The notes beneath the pieces were generated by a model, which was given only the letters and a program-made list of their open reading frames with translations, was not told the DNA's origin and did no database searches. DNA of 12,364 bases, taken from assembly GCA_043743145.1 (NCBI GenBank), contig JAYTXC010000020.1, forward strand, positions 1 through 12,364. Direction: 5' to 3'. Source of the stretch: JANYGA01 sp043743145 (GTDB lineage: Bacteria > Vulcanimicrobiota > Vulcanimicrobiia > Vulcanimicrobiales > Vulcanimicrobiaceae). Within the stretch, counting starts at the first letter, position 1, and every line of letters starts with the position of its first letter. Made by a program: the position numbers and the translations under genes. Shown one piece after another: positions 1 to 5,863 of the stretch.

Positions 1-462
1 ATCGAGTGCACTTTGCACCGGGCGATGTATCGCACTTTCGAAATAGCGCACGACGAGAATGAGGAAGATGACTTTCGCGAGCCGTTCTTTGAGATCATCG
101 AGGCTGCGGATGAGCAGAATGCGCTTGGCGACTTCGCTGCGCTCTGCCGCTTCGATCTTGCCGATAAAGAGCTCGTAGATCCCGAATGCAAAAATTAGCA
201 GCACGAGTGCGAAGAGGAAGCCGTCGACGAATTCGGCGACGCTCGTAATGATTCGAAGGCGAATCGCATCGTGGGCCGTGGCACCGAGCGAACCGTCGGC
301 GTAATGCGCGAGTTCGACGAAGAGTTGTCCGACGTCGAGAATCGCGACGTAAAAGAGCGCAAAGGACCCGATGAGGCTCGCGATGACGGCGACCAGCGTC
401 ACGAAGCGGATGTTCCAGAGCACCGACTCGAAGACGATTTCCAACCTTTTCAAGAACATCAT
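1..462 (-). CDS. YqhA family (UPF0114) inner-membrane protein, C-terminus cut by window edge
   Basis: The 154 residues present read from ATG at 462 to the left edge with no stop. The E. coli family member YqhA is about 165 residues, so only a short C-terminal tail should be missing. Three hydrophobic stretches are visible. The first is near residues 12-32 (VTLVAVIASLIGSFALF). The second is around 75-97 (FVDGFLFALVLLIFAFGIYE), followed by the charged ELFIGKIEAAERSE segment. The third is at about 130-143 (LAKVIFLILVVRYFES). This layout, with the loop after the second helix and the KVIFLILVVRYFE end, is typical of the family. The molecular function of YqhA proteins is not established. A GAGAG lies 8 bases before the ATG. 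An ATGATG doublet leaves a one-codon ambiguity in the start. The gene diverges from the Uma2-like gene with only about 36 bp between starts. Confidence 0.85.
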   Translation of the reverse strand, partial: MMFLKRLEIVFESVLWNIRFVTLVAVIASLIGSFALFYVAILDVGQLFVELAHYADGSLGATAHDAIRLRIITSVAEFVDGFLFALVLLIFAFGIYELFIGKIEAAERSEVAKRILLIRSLDDLKERLAKVIFLILVVRYFESAIHRPVQSALD

Positions 463-498
463 TGATGCAACTCTCGCGCGCGGTACGGCGACTCCTTG

Positions 499-828
499 AT
501 GGTAAGGTGTGGAAAGCACGTCTCGTACGAGCGGATGCGTGGGATCGCATCAGAGGATTTGGAAGCGCCAATTTTCGCCCCGGACGTCGCCTTCGAAATC
601 CAGTCGCCTGACGATAACCTCGACGATATCGAGGACAAGATTCGCGTCGATCGTGCTCGCGGCACGCATGCGGTTGTCGTTATCGATCCTCGGTGCCGAT
701 TCGTGCGCGTCATCGACGACGACGGCGTGCGAGCACTCCAACGTGACGACGTGTTCGAACACGCAGCGCTGCCGGATTTTCGCCTCGAACTCGCCGAACG
801 TTTTTCGGCGCTCGACCTCCCCGTGTAG
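499..828 (+). CDS. Uma2 family (DUF820) endonuclease-fold protein, N-terminally short
   Basis: The 109-residue product matches the C-terminal half of the Uma2/DUF820 family, which has a PD-(D/E)XK nuclease-like fold. APDVAFEIQSPDD gives the conserved PD...E with Asp29 and Glu33. DIEDKIR supplies the helix lysine (Lys47). GTHAVVVIDP matches the usual G-V-x-x-x-W-x-V-D-P strand. LPDFRLELAERF matches the closing LPGF segment. Family members usually have about 180-200 residues. Here the N-terminal half is absent and I see no matching sequence in other upstream frames. The start is uncertain: TTG at 496, ATG at 499 or ATG at 535 are possible, none with a clear Shine-Dalgarno. Uma2 proteins are annotated as putative endonucleases, often multicopy, and their role is largely unknown. 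This may be a short active variant, a decayed remnant, or a gene fragment. It ends 13 bp from the convergent amidohydrolase gene. Confidence 0.6.
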   Translation: MVRCGKHVSYERMRGIASEDLEAPIFAPDVAFEIQSPDDNLDDIEDKIRVDRARGTHAVVVIDPRCRFVRVIDDDGVRALQRDDVFEHAALPDFRLELAERFSALDLPV

Positions 829-841
829 GCGTCCGCCGCCG

Positions 842-2158
842 CTACGTGTACGTAAACGGATTTGGAAATGGGAGTCCGTGCGGTCGGCCGCCTTTGATGA
901 CTTTTACCGGTTCGAGGTAGCGGTCGCCCGAAAAATTATGTTTGTTTGTGTCGACGAACGTGGTCGACGCGTCGACGACGCGAAAGATCGCGACATCCGC
1001 GGGTGCGCCAACGGCGAGCGTTCCGAGGCCGGGGACGCGATCGATGATCTTGCCCGGCACGCTCGTCGTCTTCGCGATGACATCGGCGAGCGAGAAGCCG
1101 AGCGCGAGAAATTTCGATGCGACGTTTGGGAAAAGCGGTCGCGAAGGCGATTGGATGCTCGCGCTGTGCACGTCGCTCGAAATCGTATCGGGCGTGAGGC
1201 CCCCTTCGATCGCCGGCTTCGCAATCGTGACGTCGAAGCTGCCGCCGCCGTGGCCGACGTCGAAGAGCACGCCACGTTTCTTCGCGCGCAGCGCCGCGGG
1301 CAAGAGTTTACCATCGACGACGATGTTGTTCGCTCCGAAGGCACCGGAGTAACAGTGCGTGATGATGTCGCCGGGCCGCATCATGTCGAGCACGTCGGAA
1401 AGCGGCGCATCGCAGTTGCCGATATGCGCCATCACGCGCGCCCACGGCCCCGCCATCTCCGCAGCCTTGATCGCGCGGCGCAGCGGTTCGATGCCGTTGG
1501 TGCCCACGACGTTCTTGGAGAGCCGGACCTTGACGCCGAGGACGACATCGCGGTTTTCTGCCACCGCCTTCGCGCACTTCTCGACGTCGGCGTAATCGAT
1601 ATTGAAGAGCTCGCCAATTTTGATCGGGTCGCCCGCGAGACCGATCGAAGCGATATGAATGAACGCGAAGTGGCGCGTGCGTGCCGCGCCGATGACGAAG
1701 TGGCGAAAACCAGAAAACGTCGCGTAGCCCGCATCACCCGCGTCGACGCCGGTCGTCGTCATCGTGAGGTGCATCATCTCGTCGGCCGGCAGTCCGATGC
1801 CGGAGACCTGATGGTAGTAGTGGCAGTGCATGTCGACGAGTCCTGGCGTGACCAGATTGCCGCTTGCGTCGATCGTTTGTGTGCTTTTCACGGTCGTGCC
1901 GGGTGCGAGCAGCGCCGCGATCTGGCCATTTTTCATCGCGACGTCGCGTTTGGCATCGAGCTTCTGCGACGGATCGAGGACGGTGCCGCCCGTGACGACG
2001 AGATCGTAGACGATATTGGGATCGCGCGGATCGAACGAGAGTTGCGATGGCACGGGCACGCCAGCCGCGGCTGCGACGCGCGGAGTTTCGCTTGCGATCA
2101 AAGCGGCAGCTCCCGCGACGGCGTTCGCTGCGAGAAAGTCTTTGCGCGAAACGGACAT
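842..2158 (-). CDS. Amidohydrolase/deacetylase-type metallohydrolase with putative export signal
   Basis: A 438-residue amidohydrolase-superfamily TIM-barrel enzyme of the type annotated 'amidohydrolase/deacetylase family metallohydrolase', related to dihydroorotase and D-aminoacylase. Visible metal ligands are His111 and His113 (DMHCH), a lysine likely to be carboxylated (Lys210 in GVKVR), His245 (MAHIG), His268 (THCYSG) and Asp329 (ISSDVHS). The GHGGGSFD and LGTLAVGAPADVAI segments are also typical. It should hydrolyse a cyclic amide or N-acyl bond; the substrate cannot be told from the sequence. Residues 1-32 (SRKDFLA, then an Ala-rich hydrophobic run) resemble a Tat signal with Arg-Lys in place of Arg-Arg, suggesting export. 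The ATG at 2158 is supported by AAGGAG seven bases upstream. It diverges from the MFS exporter gene, which may mean shared control. Confidence 0.88.
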   Translation of the reverse strand: MSVSRKDFLAANAVAGAAALIASETPRVAAAAGVPVPSQLSFDPRDPNIVYDLVVTGGTVLDPSQKLDAKRDVAMKNGQIAALLAPGTTVKSTQTIDASGNLVTPGLVDMHCHYYHQVSGIGLPADEMMHLTMTTTGVDAGDAGYATFSGFRHFVIGAARTRHFAFIHIASIGLAGDPIKIGELFNIDYADVEKCAKAVAENRDVVLGVKVRLSKNVVGTNGIEPLRRAIKAAEMAGPWARVMAHIGNCDAPLSDVLDMMRPGDIITHCYSGAFGANNIVVDGKLLPAALRAKKRGVLFDVGHGGGSFDVTIAKPAIEGGLTPDTISSDVHSASIQSPSRPLFPNVASKFLALGFSLADVIAKTTSVPGKIIDRVPGLGTLAVGAPADVAIFRVVDASTTFVDTNKHNFSGDRYLEPVKVIKGGRPHGLPFPNPFTYT

Positions 2159-2216
2159 GGGTCGCTCCTTGACGTGACGGGAGGTTGAGCGCGTGATTAA
2201 ACGTGGAGAATCGAAT

Positions 2217-2237
2217 TCCGTTTGTGTTTGAAACGGA
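2217..2237. repeat. Perfect inverted repeat, 7-bp arms
   Basis: TCCGTTT at 2217-2223 pairs exactly with AAACGGA at 2231-2237 across a 7-base spacer. A U-G pair can extend it by one step in a plus-strand transcript. It could be an operator dyad for the divergent promoters or the first hairpin of the exporter leader. Its function is unproven. Confidence 0.45.
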
Positions 2238-2258
2238 GCGGAGAACGCCGTCGAACGA

Positions 2259-2277
2259 GGAGCGACCGATAAGCTCC
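2259..2277 (+). repeat. Small stem-loop in exporter leader
   Basis: GGAGC (2259-2263) and GCTCC (2273-2277) form a 5-bp stem with a 9-base loop. It abuts the next hairpin directly, so the two could stack in a transcript. It is weak on its own and notable mainly because of its position between two stronger repeats. Confidence 0.35.
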
Positions 2278-2307
2278 GGCGTACGTCGGCTGAGTGACGT
2301 ATCCGCC
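2278..2307 (+). repeat. Bulged 10-bp stem-loop just upstream of the MFS start
   Basis: GGCG (2278-2281) followed by TACGTC (2282-2287) pairs with GACGTA (2296-2301) and CGCC (2304-2307). The loop is 8 bases (GGCTGAGT) and there is a 2-base TC bulge. TTT follows, then 12 bases to the ATG at 2323. The bulge and the closeness to the start suggest a translational control element or a leader fold. The short T run is too weak for a standard terminator. Confidence 0.4.
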
Positions 2308-2322
2308 TTTCCGCGTGCGCGC

Positions 2323-3537
2323 ATGAGCGCCACGGCCCTCGCTCCCGCGCCCGCGCGCTTCAATCTGCGCGGACTCTCCGTGGTCTCGATGGCTCACGGT
2401 CTCAGCGACTTCTATTCGGGCATCGTGCCGTTTACGATCTTTCTCGTGCTCTCACGCGGCCATATCTCGCCAGCGTTTCAGGGCGCGTTCGTCTTCCTCT
2501 GGTATTTCACGAGTTCGATCGTCCAGCCGTTTTTTGGCGCGTTTACGGATCGTCATGGGCGCTGGTGGTTCTTGCCGGCGTCGATCGCGCTGACGGTCAT
2601 CGCGATTTCGTGCGCGGGTGCGGCACCGACGTTACCGCTGCTCGCGCTCTGCATCGTGGTCGGTGGATTTGGTTCGGCACTGATGCATCCCGAAGCCGGA
2701 AAATTATCCGCGATGCTCAGCGGGCCCAAGCGCGCGAGCGGAATCTCGATTTTTCAGATCGGCGGCCAAGTCGGCTACTCCGCGGGCCCCGCCGTCATTG
2801 CGCTCTTGTATGCGCGCTACGGCACGGGCGGATCGCTGTGGCTTCTCGTGCCGGGATTACTCGGCGTTGGCGGGCTCTTTGCGGTCATGCGTCGCGTCGA
2901 TCGATCGGCCGCGCGCGATCACGCATCGCACGCGCGCGCGGCGACCATGGCGAGTGCGGATGTCGACCGCATCGGCGTCTCGTTGCTCGTCGCGAGCACG
3001 GCGCTACGGCATTTCGTCTCCGCGGCATTCGTGACGTATCTGCCGAACTTGCTCGTCGCGCGTGGTGCGTCGATTCCGCAAGCGGGCCAAGTCGTGACGG
3101 CGTTTCTCTTGATCTCGGCGATCGGCTTGCTCGCGGGCGGTTCGCTCTCCGATCGCTTCGGAGCGATCCGCGTTTCGATCGCTGCGCTCGTGGCTGCCGT
3201 GCCGTTGCTCTTCGCGTTTTTCTTCACGCCGGTCGCAATTGCCGTACCGGCCCTCATGCTCGCGAGCGTCTTGCTCGCGGTGCAAAATGCCCCGGGCGTC
3301 GCGATCGTGCAAACGATGTTACCGAAGAATCTCGGCATGGCGCTCGGACTTATGAACGGGGTCGCGTTTGGATTTGGGTCGGCCGCCGTTGCGGGCATCG
3401 GGTTCGTCGTTGCAGGTGCGGGCCCGGCGGTCGCACTCGAATCGGTGAGCGCGGTGCCGCTTCTCGCGGCGCTGGCGTATGTCGCGGTCGCGCGCCGCAT
3501 CCCCGCGCCGAACGCAAAACGTGTGTCCGCGTCATAA
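2323..3537 (+). CDS. MFS transporter, fosmidomycin-resistance (Fsr) type
   Basis: A 404-residue major facilitator protein with about 12 hydrophobic segments and a central polar loop near residues 190-215 (MRRVDRSAARDHASHARAA). Fsr-type hallmarks are the N-terminal MAHGLSDFYSGIVPF, the GGFGSALMHPEAGKLSA segment, and SIFQIGGQVGYSAGPA. The second half carries GGSLSDRFGAIRVS, the usual D-R-x-G loop. Family members are proton-driven exporters acting in the inner membrane; Fsr exports fosmidomycin, but the substrate here is unknown. ATG at 2323 was chosen because homologues begin close to the first helix. The frame stays open upstream to a GTG at 2203, but that stretch is the hairpin-rich leader and does not read like a transporter N-terminus. 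No Shine-Dalgarno is visible, so a leaderless or structured-leader start is possible. Divergent from the exported metallohydrolase. Confidence 0.88.
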   Translation: MSATALAPAPARFNLRGLSVVSMAHGLSDFYSGIVPFTIFLVLSRGHISPAFQGAFVFLWYFTSSIVQPFFGAFTDRHGRWWFLPASIALTVIAISCAGAAPTLPLLALCIVVGGFGSALMHPEAGKLSAMLSGPKRASGISIFQIGGQVGYSAGPAVIALLYARYGTGGSLWLLVPGLLGVGGLFAVMRRVDRSAARDHASHARAATMASADVDRIGVSLLVASTALRHFVSAAFVTYLPNLLVARGASIPQAGQVVTAFLLISAIGLLAGGSLSDRFGAIRVSIAALVAAVPLLFAFFFTPVAIAVPALMLASVLLAVQNAPGVAIVQTMLPKNLGMALGLMNGVAFGFGSAAVAGIGFVVAGAGPAVALESVSAVPLLAALAYVAVARRIPAPNAKRVSAS

Positions 3538-3593
3538 TGCGCCGCGTGATATCGACCGGGTCGGACTACGCAACCGAGATTGCGGATTCGGGC

Positions 3594-3674
3594 GCCTTCG
3601 TCGACGGGGAAGAAAATTTGCGATTTGAAGGGTGCGCGAACATGGTTGATCCAGGCACTTCGACCCTAAATCCT
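3594..3674 (+). pseudogene. Degenerate partial copy of the DUF2019 gene 3' end and flank
   Basis: Bases 3643-3674 match 4146-4176, the stop codon and flank of the downstream DUF2019-like gene, at about 26 of 32 positions with one single-base indel. The likeness continues backwards through GCGATT and GAAC at matching spacing. It is weaker back to GTCGA (around 3598), where small deletions are needed. Read in the matching frame this segment gives AI-stop-RVREHG-stop, against AIRARYERG-stop in the downstream gene, so one CGA-to-TGA change plus drift would explain it. I read it as the decayed tail of a former tandem duplicate. The rest of that copy is not recognisable, and the left boundary is approximate. 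The remainder of the 192-bp gap between the MFS gene and the DUF2019-like start holds nothing else I can recognise. Confidence 0.45.
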
Positions 3675-3716
3675 TCGTTAGCCGCGTCGCCGAAATTGCC
3701 GGATTGAAGACACTCT

Positions 3717-3721
3717 AGGAG
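3717..3721 (+). promoter_or_regulatory. Ribosome binding site of the interrupted DUF2019-like gene
   Basis: AGGAG with an 8-base spacer before ATG at 3730. It fixes the start upstream of the in-frame TAG and shows that the intended reading frame begins there rather than at a downstream ATG. Confidence 0.6.
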
Positions 3722-3729
3722 CATACGCG

Positions 3730-4152
3730 ATGACCAAGGCCGAGACGGCAGCGCTTGCGACCATGACGCCTGAACAGCTCATCGAAGGTTTCGTCCACGA
3801 AACGAAACTTTATTAGCTTAATAATAGGCGAAAATCAGACGCGGCACTCGAAAAGAAGATTGCCTTTGCCGAAGAGATCGTACGCCGCGGCGGGTGTTCG
3901 AGCCTTATGGAACTTATGGAAAGCCCCGATCCATATATCGCGTATAGCGCGGGTGCCGCACTTGTCGAAGTGCCGGAATTTCAAGAACGGGCACTCGTTG
4001 TACTCGATCGCATCGCCGATGGGCAGCTAGGCTCGGCATCGGGCCTCGCCGACAGCGCTCGTAACTTTATTCGTTATGGCAATCCCGATGGCGATCCAGT
4101 CGAAGTCGAGAAAGAACTAGCGGCGATTCGCGCGCGTTACGAACGTGGCTGA
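3730..4152 (+). pseudogene. DUF2019-like helical-repeat gene interrupted by an in-frame TAG
   Basis: From the ATG at 3730 the frame codes MTKAETAALATMTPEQLIEGF... for 28 residues, meets TAG at 3814-3816, then stays open in the same frame for 111 codons to TGA at 4152. Joined across the stop it gives about 140 positions matching the small DUF2019 (HEAT-like) family pattern: an N-terminal 'eqLiegFv' helix, then a helix ending IVRRGG, then LMELMESPDPYIAYSAGAALVEVPE, like the usual 'LLpLldhpnaqVRlnAAkatLavaP'. Function of the family is unknown. Possible explanations are a recent inactivating substitution, a sequencing error, readthrough, or reinitiation (first ATG at 3907, no Shine-Dalgarno, 81 residues). 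The intact ribosome binding site and open downstream frame argue that the lesion is recent. It is convergent with the TPR gene, 71 bp away; that gap shows no convincing terminator. Confidence 0.65.
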
Positions 4153-4223
4153 TCCAAGCATTCCGACCAAAATCCTCAGGTCGCCGGCTGGAAGCCTCGT
4201 CCATTATCCTGACCCGCCAAATC

Positions 4224-4589
4224 TCATTGAAAGGGATCAATCTCCAAGGGCGTTTCCGCACGACGTGGCGCGCCAAACACCGGCCCAAACGCACGAATCG
4301 CACGTTCGAAAGCCAGAAGACGTTCGTCATTCGTGATGTCGAGAAGTAAGTCGAGGAGAAGTGCGACCGCTTCGCGAGCGCGCCCACGATTGTAAAGCGT
4401 CATCGCGAGAAACGGTGCGAATGTCGGATCGTTGGGGAAGCGCCGTATTCCGTCGCGCAACGTCGTTTCGGCATCCGCGTAGGCGCCGATCGCGCGATAT
4501 GTCGAGCCGAGGCCGTGCGAACGCGCTCGCATCGCGTTCGCGACCCGCATGATCGTGAGACTCGGCGCGCGCAAGGGCGGTCGCACCAT
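4224..4589 (-). CDS. Small tetratricopeptide-repeat (TPR) protein
   Basis: A 121-residue soluble protein with two TPR-like units. The first is at about residues 24-57 (SHGLGSTYRAIGAYADAETTLRDGIRRFPNDP). The second is at about 58-91 (TFAPFLAMTLYNRGRAREAVALLLDLLLDI), followed by one capping helix. TPRs are protein-interaction helices; no catalytic motif is present. Small stand-alone TPR proteins of this form (a 'TYRAIG..A..TLR.gi..FP.D' repeat followed by 'F.A..LYN.GR..EA') are found in many bacteria without an assigned role. ATG at 4589 is the longest start, but 4550 or 4532 would keep both repeats and none has a good ribosome binding site. It is last in the minus-strand run, 21 bp after the NamZ-like gene and in the same reading frame, so it may depend on translational coupling. 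Confidence 0.7.
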   Translation of the reverse strand: MVRPPLRAPSLTIMRVANAMRARSHGLGSTYRAIGAYADAETTLRDGIRRFPNDPTFAPFLAMTLYNRGRAREAVALLLDLLLDITNDERLLAFERAIRAFGPVFGAPRRAETPLEIDPFQ

Positions 4590-4610
4590 CGCCCGCAGAT
4601 CGTGACGTGC

Positions 4611-5855
4611 TCACGTAAGGTACAGCAGATAACTCTGACGCATGTCGTTGAAGGCTTGCGTGGCGGCCTCCCATGGTTGCAGGATGGCGTCTGCATCGAG
4701 CCCGGCTTCGAGTCCCTTGCGTAAGGTATCGGTGCCCCAGTCGCGATCGATGATCGTCGCGTTGCCGAGCTGCAATACGCTCGGCGCGATCGACCGCACC
4801 GCCACGAGCACTTCGACGGCCGTTCGCACCGCGCGAAACGCGCGCCGATCGTTCACCGTTAGCTCGACGCCCGTGAGCGATTTGCCCGCCCAAAAACCCG
4901 CAAGCGGCGTCCACGACGCTGCTTTAAAATGAACGCCAGGTAATTCGCGCGCGTTGAGTGCGTCGCTGAGTTTCGTGCCGTCGACGCGATAACCACCCGC
5001 GAAGAAAAACGGCTTGAATGGCTGCGTGTCGCCCGTACCGTTGTTCACGCCCGCGCTTCCGACGAGTCCCGTTGCGGGATAGACGAGCGTCGTGCTCCAG
5101 GCTGGAATATTCGGCGACGTCTTCACCCACGGCAAACCCGTATCGGGCCAGAACATCTCGCGCGTATATCCCGTCATCGGCACGACCTCGAGCCGACAAC
5201 CGATGCCGAAGCGATCGTTGTACATTCGCGCGAGTTCGCCGATCGTGCAGCCATGACGGATCGGCAGTTGGTAGAGCCCGATGAACGACGCGAAGTGCGG
5301 ATCGAGCACCGGGCCTTCGACGATGCTGCCGCTAATGGGATTGGGCCGATCGAGCACCCAGACGGATTTGCCGTAACGGGCCGCGGCCTGCATCACGTAG
5401 GCGAGCGTCGAGATGTACGTATACGCGCGATCGCCGACGTCTTGGATGTCGAAGAGCAACACGTCGATGCCCTCGAGCATCTCCGCGCTTGGATGTCGCG
5501 TCGCACCATAGAGCGAGTAGACCGGCAAACCCGTGCGCTCGTCAACGTACGATGGGACGTATGCTGCTGCCGGACGATCGCCGCGCACGCCATGTTCGGG
5601 TGCGAAGATCGCGCGCAGTGAGATCGCCGCGTTTTCGCGGATCGCATCGACGATCGTGACCAGTTTCGACGTTACGCCCGTTTGATTGGTCACGACGCCG
5701 ACGCTGCGGCCGTGCAACTGACGCCACGTTTGCGCGAGGAACGTTTCGTTGCCGAGCGTGACGATGGGGTGCGCCTGCTGCGCGATCACGGGGCTCGCGA
5801 CGGCGATGCCGCACGTCGCGAGCGACGAACCGATGAGGAACTCCGAACGGCGCAT
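4611..5855 (-). CDS. DUF1343 / NamZ-like exo-beta-N-acetylmuramidase homologue, exported
   Basis: A 414-residue protein of the DUF1343 family, whose characterised member NamZ (B. subtilis YbbC) releases terminal N-acetylmuramic acid from peptidoglycan fragments. Family landmarks are GVVTNQTGV (about 53-61), FAPEHGVRG with Glu87-His88, LYGATRHP, FDIQDVGDRAYTYISTL, VLDRPNPISG and EGPVLD. Residues 1-25 form a signal peptide (MRRSEFLIGSSLA..., likely cut after Ala25), so it should act outside the cytoplasm. The region about 261-280, which usually reads close to EGTNLSEGRGTTxPF, is VGSAGVNNGTGDTQPF here, losing the acidic and Arg residues. Either specificity or activity may differ. ATG at 5855 has AGGAAG just upstream, overlapping the stop of the preceding gene. 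The frame is open further upstream, but that sequence is antisense-like Arg-rich filler. Confidence 0.85.
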   Translation of the reverse strand: MRRSEFLIGSSLATCGIAVASPVIAQQAHPIVTLGNETFLAQTWRQLHGRSVGVVTNQTGVTSKLVTIVDAIRENAAISLRAIFAPEHGVRGDRPAAAYVPSYVDERTGLPVYSLYGATRHPSAEMLEGIDVLLFDIQDVGDRAYTYISTLAYVMQAAARYGKSVWVLDRPNPISGSIVEGPVLDPHFASFIGLYQLPIRHGCTIGELARMYNDRFGIGCRLEVVPMTGYTREMFWPDTGLPWVKTSPNIPAWSTTLVYPATGLVGSAGVNNGTGDTQPFKPFFFAGGYRVDGTKLSDALNARELPGVHFKAASWTPLAGFWAGKSLTGVELTVNDRRAFRAVRTAVEVLVAVRSIAPSVLQLGNATIIDRDWGTDTLRKGLEAGLDADAILQPWEAATQAFNDMRQSYLLYLT

Positions 5856-5863
5856 GTGTCTTC

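Larger units (their letters stand above)
2159..2322. promoter_or_regulatory. Divergent intergenic region between metallohydrolase and MFS exporter
   Basis: This 164-bp non-coding stretch separates two divergent genes and must hold both start regions. The minus-strand gene has an AAGGAG ribosome binding site at its left end. I see no strong -35/-10 pair on either strand. TTTAAT on the minus strand (2196-2201) is a possible -10 without a matching -35. The plus-strand half contains three inverted repeats in a row (2217-2237, 2259-2277 and 2278-2307), listed separately. No Shine-Dalgarno precedes the exporter ATG. Confidence 0.5.

Noticed and set aside
509..2188. Plus-strand open frame of 559 codons opposite the metallohydrolase
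   Set aside because: The minus-strand gene shows clear metal-binding motifs and a ribosome binding site. The plus-strand product is Arg/Asp-rich with no family pattern, typical of antisense frames in GC-rich DNA.
2278..2310. TPP riboswitch or intrinsic terminator before the MFS gene
   Set aside because: The loop contains CTGAG as in the TPP class, but none of the other conserved TPP elements is present. Only three T follow the stem, too few for a terminator.
2203..2322. 40-residue N-terminal extension of the MFS transporter from GTG 2203
   Set aside because: It has no transporter features and covers the hairpin-rich leader; family members start close to the first helix.
2565..3707. Plus-strand open frame of 380 codons overlapping the MFS gene in another frame
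   Set aside because: The product is Arg-rich with no recognisable domain, while the overlapping frame is a good 12-helix transporter.
4153..4223. Bidirectional terminator between the DUF2019-like and TPR genes
   Set aside because: Only a 5-bp TCAGG/CCTGA pair with a long spacer and no T run was found.
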